A stretch of DNA of 64,000 nt. Source: Aquatica leii (Eukaryota; Arthropoda; Insecta; Coleoptera; Lampyridae). The notes beneath the pieces are model-generated. The model worked only from the letters and a program-made list of their open reading frames with translations, had not been told where the DNA came from and made no database searches. Below, one piece after another: positions 36,433 to 49,325 of the stretch (its first letter is position 1; each line of letters opens with the position of its first letter). The stretch is taken from positions 87,855,912 to 87,919,911 of the forward strand of contig CM069436.1 of NCBI GenBank assembly GCA_035610365.1. Reading direction: 5' to 3'. Made by a program: the position numbers and the translations under genes.

Positions 36433-39400
36433 TAAGGCTTTTTTGTGAAATTTTTTTTAGGGATCGTTTAGATAAGCTAACTGCCATGCTGCAAAAAAAT
36501 TTTCAACCTTCTAGCTGTCTCAGTTAGGCCGTAATTAATGTTTAAAGATTTTTCAAAAAATATTTTTTTTTATAGTTTCTAAGGCTTTTTGTGAAATTTT
36601 TTTTAAGGATCGTTTAGATAAACTGATTGCCTTTCTACAAAAAAATTTTCAACCTTCTAGCTGTCTTAGTTAGGCCGTAATTAATGTTTAAAGATTTTTC
36701 AAAAAATATTTTTTTTTATAGTTTCTAAAGCTTTTTTGTGAAATTTTTTTAAGGGATCGTTTAGATAAACTGACTGCCTTGCTACAATAAAATTTTCAAC
36801 CTTTTAGCTGTCTTAGTTAGGCCGTAATTAATGTTTAAAGATTTTTCAAAAAATATTTTTTTTTATAGTTTCTAAAGCTTTTTTGTGAAATTTTTTTAAG
36901 GGATCGTTTAGATAAACTGACTGCCTTGCTACAATAAAATTTTCAACCTTTTAGCTGTCTTAGTTAGGCCGTAATTAATGTTTAAAGATTTTTCAAAAAA
37001 TATTTTTTTTTATAGTTTCTAAGGCTTTTTGTGAAATTTTTTTTAAGGATCGTTTAGATAAACTGATTGCCTTTCTACAAAAAAATTTTCAACCTTCTAG
37101 CTGTCTTAGTTAGGCCGTAATTAATGTTTAAAGATTTTTCAAAAAATATTTTTTTTTATAGTTTCTAAAGCTTTTTTGTTAAATTTTTTTTAAGGATCGT
37201 TTAGATAAACTGACTGCCTTGCTAAAAAAAAATTTTCAACCTTCTAGCTGTCTTAGTTAGGCCGTAATTAATGTTTAAAGATTTTTCAAAAAATATTTTC
37301 TTTTATAGTTTCTAAGGCATTTTTGTTAAATTTTTTTTAAGGATCGTTTAGATAAACTGACTGCCTTGCTAAAAAAAAATTTTCAACCTTCTAGCTGTCT
37401 TAGTTAGGCCGTAATTAATGTTTAAAGATTTTTCAAAAAACCATTTTTTTTATAGTTTCTAAGGATTTTTTGTGAAATTTTTTTTAGGGATCGTTTGGAT
37501 AAGTTAACTGCCTTGCTGCAAAAAAATTTTCAACCTTCTATCTGTCTCAGTTAGGCCGTAATTAATGTTTAAAGATTTTTCAAAAAATATTTTCTTTTAT
37601 AGTTTCTAAAGCTTTTTTGTGAAATTTTTTTTAGGGATCGTTTAGATAAACTGACTACCTTGCTACAAAAAAATTTTCAACCTTCTAGCTGTCTCAGTTA
37701 GGCCGTAATTAATGTTTAAAGATTTTTCAAAAAATATTTTTTTTTTATAGTTTCTAAAGCTTTTTTGTGAAATTTTTTTAAGGGATCGTTTAGATAAACT
37801 GACTGCCTTGCTACAATAAAATTTTCAACCTTTTAGCTGTCTTAGTTAGGCCGTAATTAATGTTTAAAAAATTTTCAAAAAACCACTTTTTTTATACTTT
37901 ATAAGGATTTCTTGTGAAATTTTTTTAGGGATCGTTTAGATAAACTGACTGCCTTGCTACAAAAAAATTTTCAACCTTCTAGCTGTCTCAGTTAGGCCGT
38001 AATTAATGTTTAAAAATTTTTCAAAAAATATTTTTTTTTTATAGTTTCTAAAGCTTTTTTGTGAAATTTTTTTAGGGATCGTTTAGATAAGCTAACTGCC
38101 TTGCTGCAAAAAAATTTTCAACTTTCTATCTGTCTTAGTTAGGCCGTAATTAATGTTTAAAGATTTTTCAAAAAACCACTTTTTTTATAGTTTCTAAAAC
38201 TTTTTTGTAAAATTTTTTTAGGGATCGTTTAGATAAGCTAACTGCCTTGCTGCAAAAAAATTTTCAACTTTCTATCTGTCTCAGTTAGGCCGTAATTAAT
38301 GTTTAAAGATTTTTCAATAAATATTTTTTTTTATAGTTTCTAAGGCTTTTTTGTAAAATTTTTTTAAAAGCTCGTTTAGATAAACTGACTACCTTGCTAC
38401 AAAAAAATTTTCAACCTTCTAGCTGTCTCAGTTAGGCCGTAATTAATGTTTAAAGATTTTTCAAAAAATATTTTTTTTTATAGTTTCTAAAGCTTTTTTG
38501 TTAAATTTTTTTTAAGGATCGTTTAGATAAACTGACTGCCTTGCTAAAAAAAAATTTTCAACCTTCTAGCTGTCTTAGTTAGGCCGTAATTAATGTTTAA
38601 AGATTTTTCAAAAAACCACTTTTTTTATAGTTTCTAAGGATTTTTTGTGAAATTTTTTTTAGGGATCGTTTAGATAAGCTAACTGCCTTGCTGCAAAAAA
38701 ATTTTCAACCTTCTATCTGTCTCAGTTAGGCCGTAATTAATGTTTAAAGATTTTTCAAAAAATATTTTCTTTTATAGTTTTTAAGGCTTTTTTGTGAAAT
38801 TTTTTTTAGGGATCGTTTAGATAAACTGACTACCTTGCTACAAAAAAATTTTCAACCTTCTAGCTGTCTCAGTTAGGCCGTAATTAATGTTTAAAGATTT
38901 TTCAAAAAATATTTTTTTTTTATAGTTTCTAAAGCTTTTTTGTGAAATTTTTTTAAGGGATCGTTTAGATAAACTGACTGCCTTGCTACAATAAAATTTT
39001 CAACCTTTTAGCTGTCTTAGTTAGGCCGTAATTAATGTTTAAAAAATTTTCAAAAAACCACTTTTTTTATACTTTCTAAGGATTTCTTGTGAAATTTTTT
39101 TAGGGATCGTTTAGATAAACTGACTGCCTTGCTACAGAAAAATTTTCAACCTTCTAGCTGTCTCAGTTAGGCCGTAATTAATGTTTAAAGATTTTTCAAA
39201 AAATATTTTTTTTATAGTTTCTAAGGCTTTTTTGTGAAATTTTTTTAGGGATCGTTTAGATAAGCTAACTGCCTTGCTGCAAAAAAATTTTCAACTTTCT
39301 ATCTGTCTTAGTTAGGCCGTAATTAATGTTTAAAGATTTTTCAAAAAACCACTTTTTTTATAGTTTCTAAAACTTTTTTGTAAAATTTTTTTAGGGATCG

Positions 39401-42400
39401 TTTAGATAAGCTAACTGCCTTGCTGCAAAAAAATTTTCAACTTTCTATCTGTCTCAGTTAGGCCGTAATTAATGTTTAAATATTTTTCAAAAAATATTTT
39501 TTTTTATAGTTTCTAAGGCTTTTTTGTAAATTTTTTTTAAAGATCGTTTAGATAAACTGACTACCTTGCTACAAAAAAATTTTCAACCTTCTAGCTGTCT
39601 TAGTTAGGCCGTAATTAATGTTTAAAGATTTTTCAAAAAACCACTTTTTTTATAGTTTCTAAGGATTTTTTGTGAAATTTTTTTTAGGGATCGTTTAGAT
39701 AAGCTAACTGCCTTGCTGAAAAAAAATTTTCAACCTTTTATCTGTCTCAGTTAGGCCGTAATTAATGTTTAAAGATTTTTCAAAAAATATTTTCTTTTAT
39801 AGTTTCTAAGGTTTTTTTGTGAAATTTTTTTTAGGGATCGTTTAGATAAACTGACTACCTTGCTACAAAAAAAGTTTTAACCTTCTAGCTGTCTCAGTTA
39901 GGCCGTAATTAATGTTTAAACATTTTTCAAAAAATATTTTTTTTTATAGTTTCTAAAGCTTTTTTGTGAAATTTTTTTAAGGGATCGTTTAGATAAATTG
40001 ACTGCCTTGCTACAATAAAATTTTCAACCTTTTAGCTGTCTTAGTTAGGCCGTAATTAATGTTTAAAAAATTTTCAAAAAACCACTTTTTTTATACTTTA
40101 TAAGGATTTCTTGTGAAATTTTTTTAGGGATCGTTTAGATAAACTGACTGCCTTGCTACAAAAAAATTTTCAACCTTCTAGCTGTCTTAGTTAGGCCGTA
40201 ATTAATGTTTAAATGATTTTTCAAAAAATATTTTTTTTTATAGTTTCTAAGGCTTTTTTCTGAAATTTTTTTTACGGATCGTTTAGATAAGCTGACTGCC
40301 TTGCTACAAAAAAATTTGCAACCTTCTAACTGTCTTAGTTAGGCCGTAATTAATGTTTAAAAATTTTTCAAAAAACCACTTTTTTTATAGTTTCTAAAAC
40401 TTTTTTGTAAAATTTTTTTAGGGATCGTTTAGATAAGCTAACTGCCTTGCTGCAAAAAAATTTTCAACTTTCTATCTGTCTCAGTTAGGCCGTAATTAAT
40501 GTTTAAATATTTTTCAAAAAATATTTTTTTTTATAGTTTCTAAAGCTTTTTTGTAAATTTTTTTTTAAAGATCGTTTAGATAAACTGACTACCTTGCTAC
40601 AAAAAAATTTTCAACCTTCTAGCTGTCTTAGTTAGGCCGTAATTAATGTTTAAAGATTTTTCAAAAAACCACTTTTTTTATAGTTTCTAAGGCTTTTTTG
40701 TGAAATTTTTTTTAGGGATCGTTTAGATAAGCTAACTGCCTTGCTGCAGAAAAATTTTCAACCTTCTAGCTGTCTCAGTTAGGCCGTAATTAATGTTTAA
40801 AGATTTTTCAAAAAATATTTTTTTTTATAGTTTCTAAGGCTTTTTTGTAAAAATTTTTTACGGATCGTTTAGATAACGCTAACTGCCTTGCTACAAAAAA
40901 TTTGCAACCTTCTAACTGTCTTAGTTAGGCCGTAATTAATGTTTAAACATTTTTCAAAAAATATTTTTTTATAGTTTTAAGACTTTTTGTGAACTTTTAC
41001 GGATCGTTTAGATAAGCTGACTGCCTTGCTACAAAAAAATGTTCAACCTTCTAGCTGTCTTAGTTAGGCCGTAATTAATGTTTAAAAGATTTTTCAAAAA
41101 ATATTTTTTTTTATAGTTTTTAAGGCTTTTTTGTGAACTTTTTTTACGGATCGTTTAGATAAACTGACTACCTTGCTACAAAAAAATGTTCAACCTTCTA
41201 GCTGTCTTAGTTCGACCGTAATTAATGTTTAAACAGTTTTCAAAAATAATTTTTTTTTATAATTTCTAAGGCTTTTTTGAGAAATTTTTTACGGATCTTT
41301 TAGACACTCTGATTACCTTGCTACAAAAAATGTTCAACACTCTAGCTGTCTTAGTTAGGCCGTAATTAATGTTTAAATGATTTTTCAAAAAATATTTTTT
41401 TTTATAGTTTCTAAGGCTTTTTTGTAAAAATTTTTTACGGATCGTTTAGATAACGCTAACTGCCTTGCTACAAAAAATTTGCAACCTTCTAACTGTCTTA
41501 GTTAGGCCGTAATTAATGTTTAAACATTTTTCAAAAAATATTTTTTTTATAGTGTTTAGTACGTTTTTGTGAACTTTTTACGGATCGTTTAGATAAGCTG
41601 ACTGCCTTGCTACAAAAAATGTTCAACCTTCTAGCTGTCTTAGTTAGGCCGTAATTAATGTTTAAAAGATTTTTCAAAAATATTTTTTTATAGTTTTTAA
41701 GGCTTTTTGTGAACTTTTTACGGATCGTTTAGATAAACTGACTACCTTGCTACAAAAAAAAATGTTCAACCTTCTAGCTGTCTTAGTTCGACCGTAATTA
41801 ATGTTTAAACAGTTTTCAAAAATAATTTTTTTTTATAATTTCTAAGGCTTTTTTGAGAAATTTTTTTTACGGATCTTTTAGACACTCTGATTACCTTGCT
41901 ACAAAAAATGTCCAACACTCTACCTGTCTTAGTTAGGCCGTAATTAATGTTTAAATGATTTTTCAAAAAATATTTTTTTTTATAGTTTCTAAGGCTTTTT
42001 TGTAAAAATTTTTTACGGATCGTTTAGATAACGCTAACTGCCTTGCTACAAAAAATTTGCAACCTTCTAACTGTCTTAGTTAGGCCGTAATTAATGTTTA
42101 AACATTTTTCAAAAAATATTTTTTTTATAGTTTTTAAGACTTTTTGTGAACTTTTTTACGGATCGTTTAGATAAGCTGACTGCCTTGCTACAAAAAATGT
42201 TCAACCTTCTAGCTGTCTTAGTTAGGCCGTAATTAATGTTTAAAAGATTTTTCAAAAAATATTTTTTTTATAGTTTTTAAGGCTTTTTTGTGAACTTTTT
42301 TTACGGATCGTTTAGATAAACTGACTACCTTGCTACAAAAAAATGTTCAACCTTCTAGCTGTCTTAGTTCGACCGTAATTAATGTTTAAACAGTTTTCAA

Positions 42401-45400
42401 AAATAATTTTTTTTTATAATTTCTAAGGCTTTTTTGAGAAATTTTTTTTACGGATCTTTTAGACACTCTGATTACCTTGCTACAAAAAAATGTTCAACAC
42501 TCTAGCTGTCTTAGTTAGGCCGTAATTAATGTTTAAATGATTTTTCAAAAAATATTTTTTTTTATAGTTTCTAAGGCTTTTTTGTAAAAATTTTTTACGG
42601 ATCGTTTAGATAACGCTAACTGCCTTGCTACAAAAAATTTGCAACCTTCTAACTGTCTTAGTTAGGCCGTAATTAATGTTTAAACATTTTTCAAAAAATA
42701 TTTTTTTTATAGTTTTTAAGACTTTTTTGTGAACTTTTTTTACGGATCGTTTAGATAAGCTGACTGCCTTGCTACAAAAAAATGTTCAACCTTCTAGCTG
42801 TCTTAGTTAGGCCGTAATTAATGTTTAAAAGATTTTTCAAAAAATATTTTTTTTTATAGTTTTTAAGGCTTTTTTGTGAACTTTTTTTACGGATCGTTTA
42901 GATAAACTGACTACCTTGCTACAAAAAAATGTTCAACCTTCTAGCTGTCTTAGTTCGACCGTAATTAATGTTTAAACAGTTTTCAAAAATAATTTTTTTA
43001 TAATTTCTAAGGCTTTTTGAGAAATTTTTTTACGGATCTTTTAGACACCCTGATTACCTTGCTACAACAAAATGTTCACCACTCTAGCTGTCTTAGTTAG
43101 GCCGTAATTAATGTTTAAATGATTTTTCAAAAAATATTTTTTTTTATAGTTTCTAAGGCTTTTTTCTGAAATTTTTTTTACGGATCGTTTAGATAAGCTG
43201 ACTGCCTTGCTACAAAAAAATTTGCAACCTTCTAACTGTCTTAGTTAGGCCGTAATTAATGTTTCAAAATTTTTCAAAAAATTTTTTTAATAGTTTTTAA
43301 GACTTTTTGTGAACTTTTTAAGGATCGTTTAGATAAGCTGACTGCCTTGCTACAAAAAAATGTTCAACCTTCTAGCTGTCTTAGTTAGGCCGTAATTAAT
43401 GTTTAAAAGATTTTTCAAAAAATATTTTTTTTATAGTTTTTAAGGCTTTTTTGTGAACTTTTTTTACGGATCGTTTAGATAAACTGACTACCTTGCTACA
43501 AAAAATGTTCAACCTTCTAGCTGTCTTAGTTCGACCGTAATTAATGTTTAAACAGTTTTCAAAAATAATTTTTTTTTATAATTTCTAAGGCTTTTTTGAG
43601 AAATTTTTTTTACGGATCTTTTAGACACTCTGATTACCTTGCTACAAAAAAATGTTCAACACTCTAGCTGTCTTAGTTAGGCCGTAATTAATGTTTAAAT
43701 GATTTTTCAAAAAATATTTTTTTTTATAGTTTCTAAGGCTTTTTTGTAAAAATTTTTTACGGATCGTTTAGATAACGCTAACTGCCTTGCTACAAAAAAT
43801 TTGCAACCTTCTAACTGTCTTAGTTAGGCCGTAATTAATGTTTAAACATTTTTCAAAAAATATTTTTTTTATAGTTTTTAAGACTTTTTTGTGAACTTTT
43901 TTTACGGATCGTTTAGATAAGCTGACTGCCTTGCTACAAAAAAATGTTCAACCTTCTAGCTGTCTTAGTTAGGCCGTAATTAATGTTTAAAAGATTTTTC
44001 AAAAAATATTTTTTATAGTTTTTAAGGCTTTTTTGTGAACTTGTTTTACGGATCGTTTAGATAAACTGACTACCTTGCTACAAAAAAATGTTCAACCTTC
44101 TAGCTGTCTTAGTTCGACCGTAATTAATGTTTAAACAGTTTTCAAAAATAATTTTTTTTATAATTTCTAAGGCTTTTTTGAGAAATTTTTTTTACGGATC
44201 TTTTAGACACTCTGATTACCTTGCTACAAAAAAATGTTCAACACTCTAGCTGTCTTAGTTAGGCCGTAATTAATGTTTAAATGATTTTTCAAAAATATTT
44301 TTTTATAGTTTCGAAGGCTTTTTTCTGAAATTTTTTTTACGGATCGTTTAGATAAGGTGACTGCCTTGCTACAAAAAAATTTGCAACCTTCTAACTGTCT
44401 TAGTTAGGCCGTAATTAATGTTTCAAAATTTTTCAAAAATTTTTTTAATAGTTTTTAAGACTTTTTTGTGAACTTTTTTTAAGGATCGTTTAGATAAGCT
44501 GACTGCCTTGCTACAAAAAAATGTTCAACCTTCTAGCTGTCTTAGTTAGGCCGTAATTAATGTTTAAAAGATTTTTCAAAAAATATTTTTTTTATAGTTT
44601 TTAAGGCTTTTTTGTGAACTTTTTTTACGGATCGTTTAGATAAACTGACTACCTTGCTACAAAAAAATGTTCAACCTTCTAGCTGTCTTAGTTCGACCGT
44701 AATTAATGTTTAAACAGTTTTCAAAAATAATTTTTTTTTATAATTTCTAAGGCTTTTTTGAGAAATTTTTTTTACGGATCTTTTAGACACTCTGATTACC
44801 TTGCTACAAAAAAATGTTCAACACTCTAGCTGTCTTAGTTAGGCCGTAATTAATGTTTAAATGATTTTTCAAAAAATATTTTTTTTTATAGTTTCTAAGG
44901 CTTTTTTCTGAAATTTTTTTTACGGATCGTTTAGATAAGCTGACTGCCTTGCTACAAAAAAATTTGCAACCTTCTAACTGTCTTAGTTAGGCCGTAATTA
45001 ATGTTTCAAAATTTTTCAAAAAATTTTTTTTTAATAGTTTTTAAGACTTTTTTGTGAACTTTTTTTAAGGATCGTTTAGATAAGCTGACTGCCTTGCTAC
45101 AAAAAAATGTTCAACCTTCTAGCTGTCTTAGTTAGGCCGTAATTAATGTTTAAAAGATTTTTCAAAAAATATTTTTTTTATAGTTTTTAAGGCTTTTTTG
45201 TGAACTTTTTTTACGGATCGTTTAGATAAACTGACTACCTTGCTACAAAAAAATGTTCAACCTTCTAGCTGTCTTAGTTCGACCGTAATTAATGTTTAAA
45301 CAGTTTTCAAAAATAATTTTTTTTTATAATTTCTAAGGCTTTTTTGAGAAATTTTTTTTACGGATCTTTTAGACACTCTGATTACCTTGCTACAAAAAAA

Positions 45401-48400
45401 TGTTCAACACTCTAGCTGTCTTAGTTAGGCCGTAATTAATGTTTAAATGATTTTTCAAAAAATATTTTTTTTTATAGTTTCTAAGGCTTTTTTCTGAAAT
45501 TTTTTTTACGGATCGTTTAGATAAGCTGACTGCCTTGCTACAAAAAAATTTGCAACCTTCTAACTGTCTTAGTTAGGCCGTAATTAATGTTTCAAAATTT
45601 TTCAAAAAATTTTTTTTTAATAGTTTTTAAGACTTTTTTGTGAACTTTTTTTAAGGATCGTTTAGATAAGCTGACTGCCTTGCTACAAAAAAATGTTCAA
45701 CCTTCTAGCTGTCTCAGTTAGGCCGTAATTAATGTTTAAATATTTTTCAAAAAATATTTTTTTTTATAGTTTCTAAAGCTTTTTTGTAAATTTTTTTTTA
45801 AAGATCGTTTAGATAAACTGACTACCTTGCTACAAAAAAATTTTCAACCTTCTAGCTGTCTTAGTTAGGCCGTAATTAATGTTTAAAGATTTTTCAAAAA
45901 ACCACTTTTTTTATAGTTTCTAAGGCTTTTTTGTGAAATTTTTTTTAGGGATCGTTTAGATAAGCTAACTGCCTTGCTGCAGAAAAATTTTCAACCTTCT
46001 AGCTGTCTCAGTTAGGCCGTAATTAATGTTTAAAGATTTTTCAAAAAATATTTTTTTTTATAGTTTCTAAGGCTTTTTTGTAAAAATTTTTTACGGATCG
46101 TTTAGATAACGCTAGCTGCCTTGCTACAAAAAATTTGCAACCTTCTAACTGTCTTAGTTAGGCCGTAATTAATGTTTAAACATTTTTCAAAAAATATTTT
46201 TTTTATAGTTTTTAAGACTTTTTTGTGAACTTTTTTTACGGATCGTTTAGATAAGCTGACTGCCTTGCTACAAAAAAATGTTCAACCTTCTAGCTGTCTT
46301 AGTTAGGCCGTAATTAATGTTTAAAAGATTTTTCAAAAAATATTTTTTTTTATAGTTTTTAAGGCTTTTTTGTGAACTTTTTTTACGGATCGTTTAGATA
46401 AACTGACTACCTTGCTACAAAAAAATGTTCAACCTTCTAGCTGTCTTAGTTCGACCGTAATTAATGTTTAAACAGTTTTCAAAAATAATTTTTTTTTATA
46501 ATTTCTAAGGCTTTTTTGAGAAATTTTTTTTACGGATCTTTTAGACACTCTGATTACCTTGCTACAAAAAAATGTTCAACACTCTAGCTGTCTTAGTTAG
46601 GCCGTAATTAATGTTTAAATGATTTTTCAAAAAATATTTTTTTTTATAGTTTCTAAGGCTTTTTTCTGAAATTTTTTTTACGGATCGTTTAGATAAGCTG
46701 ACTGCCTTGCTACAAAAAATTTGCAACCTTCTAACTGTCTTAGTTAGGCCGTAATTAATGTTTCAAAATTTTTCAAAAAATTTTTTTAATAGTTTTTAAG
46801 ACTTTTTGTGAACTTTTTTACGGATCGTTTAGATAAGCTGACTGCCTTGCTACAAAAAAATGTTCAACCTTCTAGCTGGCTTAGTTAGGCCGTAATTAAT
46901 GTTTAAAAGATTTTTCAAAAAATATTTGTTTTATAGTTTGTAAGGCTTTTTTGGGAACTTTTTACGGATCGTTTAGATAAACTGACTACCTTGCTACAAA
47001 AAAATGTTCAACCTTCTAGCTGTCTTAGTTCGACCGTAATTAATGTTTAAACAGTTTTCAAAAATAATTTTTATAATTTCTAAGGCTTTTTTGAGAAATT
47101 TTTTTTACGGATCTTTTAGACACTCTGATTACCTTGCTACAAAAAAATGTTCAACACTCTAGCTGTCTTAGTTAGGCCGTAATTAATGTTTAAATGATTT
47201 TTCAAAAAATATTTTTTTTTATAGTTTCTAAGGCTTTTTTCTGAAATTTTTTTTACGGATCGTTTAGATAAGCTGACTGCCTTGCTACAAAAAAATTTGC
47301 AACCTTCTAACTGTCTTAGTTAGGCCGTAATTAATGTTTCAAAATTTTTCAAAAAATTTTTTTTTAATAGTTTTTAAGACTTTTTTGTGAACTTTTTTTA
47401 AGGATCGTTTAGATAAGCTGACTGCCTTGCTACAAAAAATGTTCAACCTTCTAGCTGTCTTAGTTAGGCCGTAATTAATGTTTAAAAGATTTTTCAAAAA
47501 ATATTTTTTATAGTTTTTAAGGCTTTTTTGTGAACTTTTTTTACGGATCGTTTAGATAAACTGACTACCTTGCTACAAAAAAATGTTCAACCTTCTAGCT
47601 GTCTTAGTTCGACCGTAATTAATGTTTAAACAGTTTTCAAAAATAATTTTTTTTTATAATTTCTAAGGCTTTTTTGAGAAATTTTTTTTACGGATCTTTT
47701 AGACACTCTGATTACCTTGCTACAAAAAAATGTTCAACACTCTAGCTGTCTTAGTTAGGCCGTAATTAATGTTTAAATGATTTTTCAAAAAATATTTTTT
47801 TTTATAGTTTCTAAGGCTTTTTTCTGAAATTTTTTTTACGGATCGTTTAGATAAGCTGACTGCCTTGCTACAAAAAAATTTGCAACCTTCTAACTGTCTT
47901 AGTTAGGCCGTAATTAATGTTTCAAAATTTTTCAAAAAATTTTTTTTTAATAGTTTTTAAGACTTTTTTGTGAACTTTTTTTAAGGATCGTTTAGATAAG
48001 CTGACTGCCTTGCTACAAAAAAATGTTCAACCTTCTAGCTGTCTTAGTTAGGCCGTAATTAATGTTTAAAAGATTTTTCAAAAAATATTTTTTTTATAGT
48101 TTTTAAGGCTTTTTTGTGAACTTTTTTTACGGATCGTTTAGATAAACTGACTACCTTGCTACAAAAAAATGTTCAACCTTCTAGCTGTCTTAGTTCGACC
48201 GTAATTAATGTTTAAACAGTTTTCAAAAATAATTTTTTTTTATAATTTCTAAGGCTTTTTTGAGAAATTTTTTTTACGGATCGTTTAGACACTCTGATTA
48301 CCTTGCTACAAAAAAATGTTCAACCTTCTAGCTGTCTTAGTTAGGCCGTAATTAATGTTTAAATGATTTTTCAAAAAATATTTTTTTTTATAGTTTCTAA

Positions 48401-48827
48401 GGCTTTTTTCTGAAATTTTTTTTACGGATCGTTTAGATAAGCTGACTGCCTTGCTACAAAAAAATTTGCAACCTTCTAACTGTCTTAGTTAGGCCGTAAT
48501 TAATGTTTAAAAATTTTTCATAAAATTTTTTTTTTAATAGTTTTTAAGGCTTTTTTGTGAACTTTTTTTACGGATCGTTTAGATAAGCTGACTGCCTTGC
48601 TTCAAAAAAATTTTCAACCTTCTAGCTGTCTTAGTTAGGCCGTAATTAATGTTTAAAGATTTTTCAAAAAATATTTTTTTTTATAGTTTCTAAGGCTTTT
48701 TTGTGAAATTTTTTTTACGGATCGTTTAGATAAGCTGATTATCTTGCTATAAAAAAATTTGCAACCTTCTAGCTGTCTTAGGCCTAAATTAATTTTTAAA
48801 AATTTTTCAAAAAATCACTTTTTTTAT
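36433..48827. repeat. Satellite array, about 85 monomers of about 146 bp
   Basis: Head-to-tail repeats over about 12.4 kb. Each monomer has a conserved core (ggatcgtttagataa, then gccttgctac, ttctagctgtct and ttaggccgtaattaatgttt) joined by A and T runs of variable length. Successive cores at about 36523, 36669 and 36816 give the period. No conserved open frame and no recognised RNA. Left part (36433 to about 41000): monomer types alternate, with ccacttttttta in place of tattttttttta in some, and a longer period of about 1175 bp for part of it (37876 to 39050, 38170 to 39345). Right part: a regular four-monomer higher-order repeat. The last monomers near 48770 are more diverged, as at array edges in general. 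Confidence 0.97.
41065..48650. repeat. Four-monomer higher-order repeat, period about 582 bp
   Basis: A diagnostic monomer variant, cttagttcgaccgtaatt in place of gttaggccgtaatt, recurs at about 41210, 41792, 42370, 42952, 43530, 44112, 44692 and 45280, then 46450, 47030, 47611 and 48193. Spacing is about 582 bp, or four monomers. The four types carry distinct tails after the core (tttaaaagattt, tttaaacagttttc, tttaaatgattttt, tttcaaaattttt or tttaaacattttt), and the third type has a cttttagacactctgatt change. One unit is missing near 45866, where a foreign block is seen. Confidence 0.9.
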
Positions 48828-49140
48828 AACGTTTCTTATAAAGAAACTGCATTAAAACGCTTTTAAGAAACTTTTTCTAACGTTTCTTATGACAAAAGTG
48901 CATTAAAAACGCTTTGAAGAAGTTTTTCTAACGTTTCTTATAAAAAAACTGCATAAAAACGCTTTTAAGAAGTTTTTTCTAAAGTTTCTTGTGACAAAAA
49001 CTGTATAAAAACGCTTTTAATAAGTTTTTTCTAACGTTTCTTATGACAAAAACTGCATAAAAACGCTTTTAAGAAGTTTTTTCTAAAGTTTCTTATGAAA
49101 AAAACTGTATAAAAACGCTTTTAAGAAGTTTTTTCTAACA
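48828..49140. repeat. Minisatellite, six copies of about 51-52 bp
   Basis: Unit of the form acgtttcttatgacaaaaac, then tgcataaaaacgcttttaag, then aagttttttcta, repeated about six times directly after the satellite. Copies differ at a few positions (aagtttcttg, ctgtataaaa). It does not share the satellite core, so it is a separate tandem repeat. Confidence 0.9.
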
Positions 49141-49214
49141 ACAAAAAATCGTCTAGATAAATAACTGAAATGAAACCACTCCAATGGATTAAAAATGTAC
49201 ATATATCAGAGATC

Positions 49215-49220
49215 TTTATT
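49215..49220 (-). terminator. Polyadenylation signal of the PDZ gene
   Basis: AATAAA on the minus strand, about 105 bases past the stop codon at 49326-49328. Confidence 0.6.
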
Positions 49221-49325
49221 CAAATAAAAACTGTACATCGTAACTACACTAATATTGATAATCGTTTTATAAAACGAGAATAACACGCAAATATTTTGTA
49301 AAAAAAATCACACTTGAAAACCGTT

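Noticed and set aside
36288-36527. Open frame of 79 codons across the element end and first satellite monomer
   Set aside because: It runs through an inverted repeat and into the satellite, with no domain and no conservation among monomers.
36433-48827. Regular repeats that might be read as a CRISPR array
   Set aside because: The whole unit is repeated without unique spacers, the period is about 146 bp, and the setting is a eukaryotic chromosome with spliced genes.
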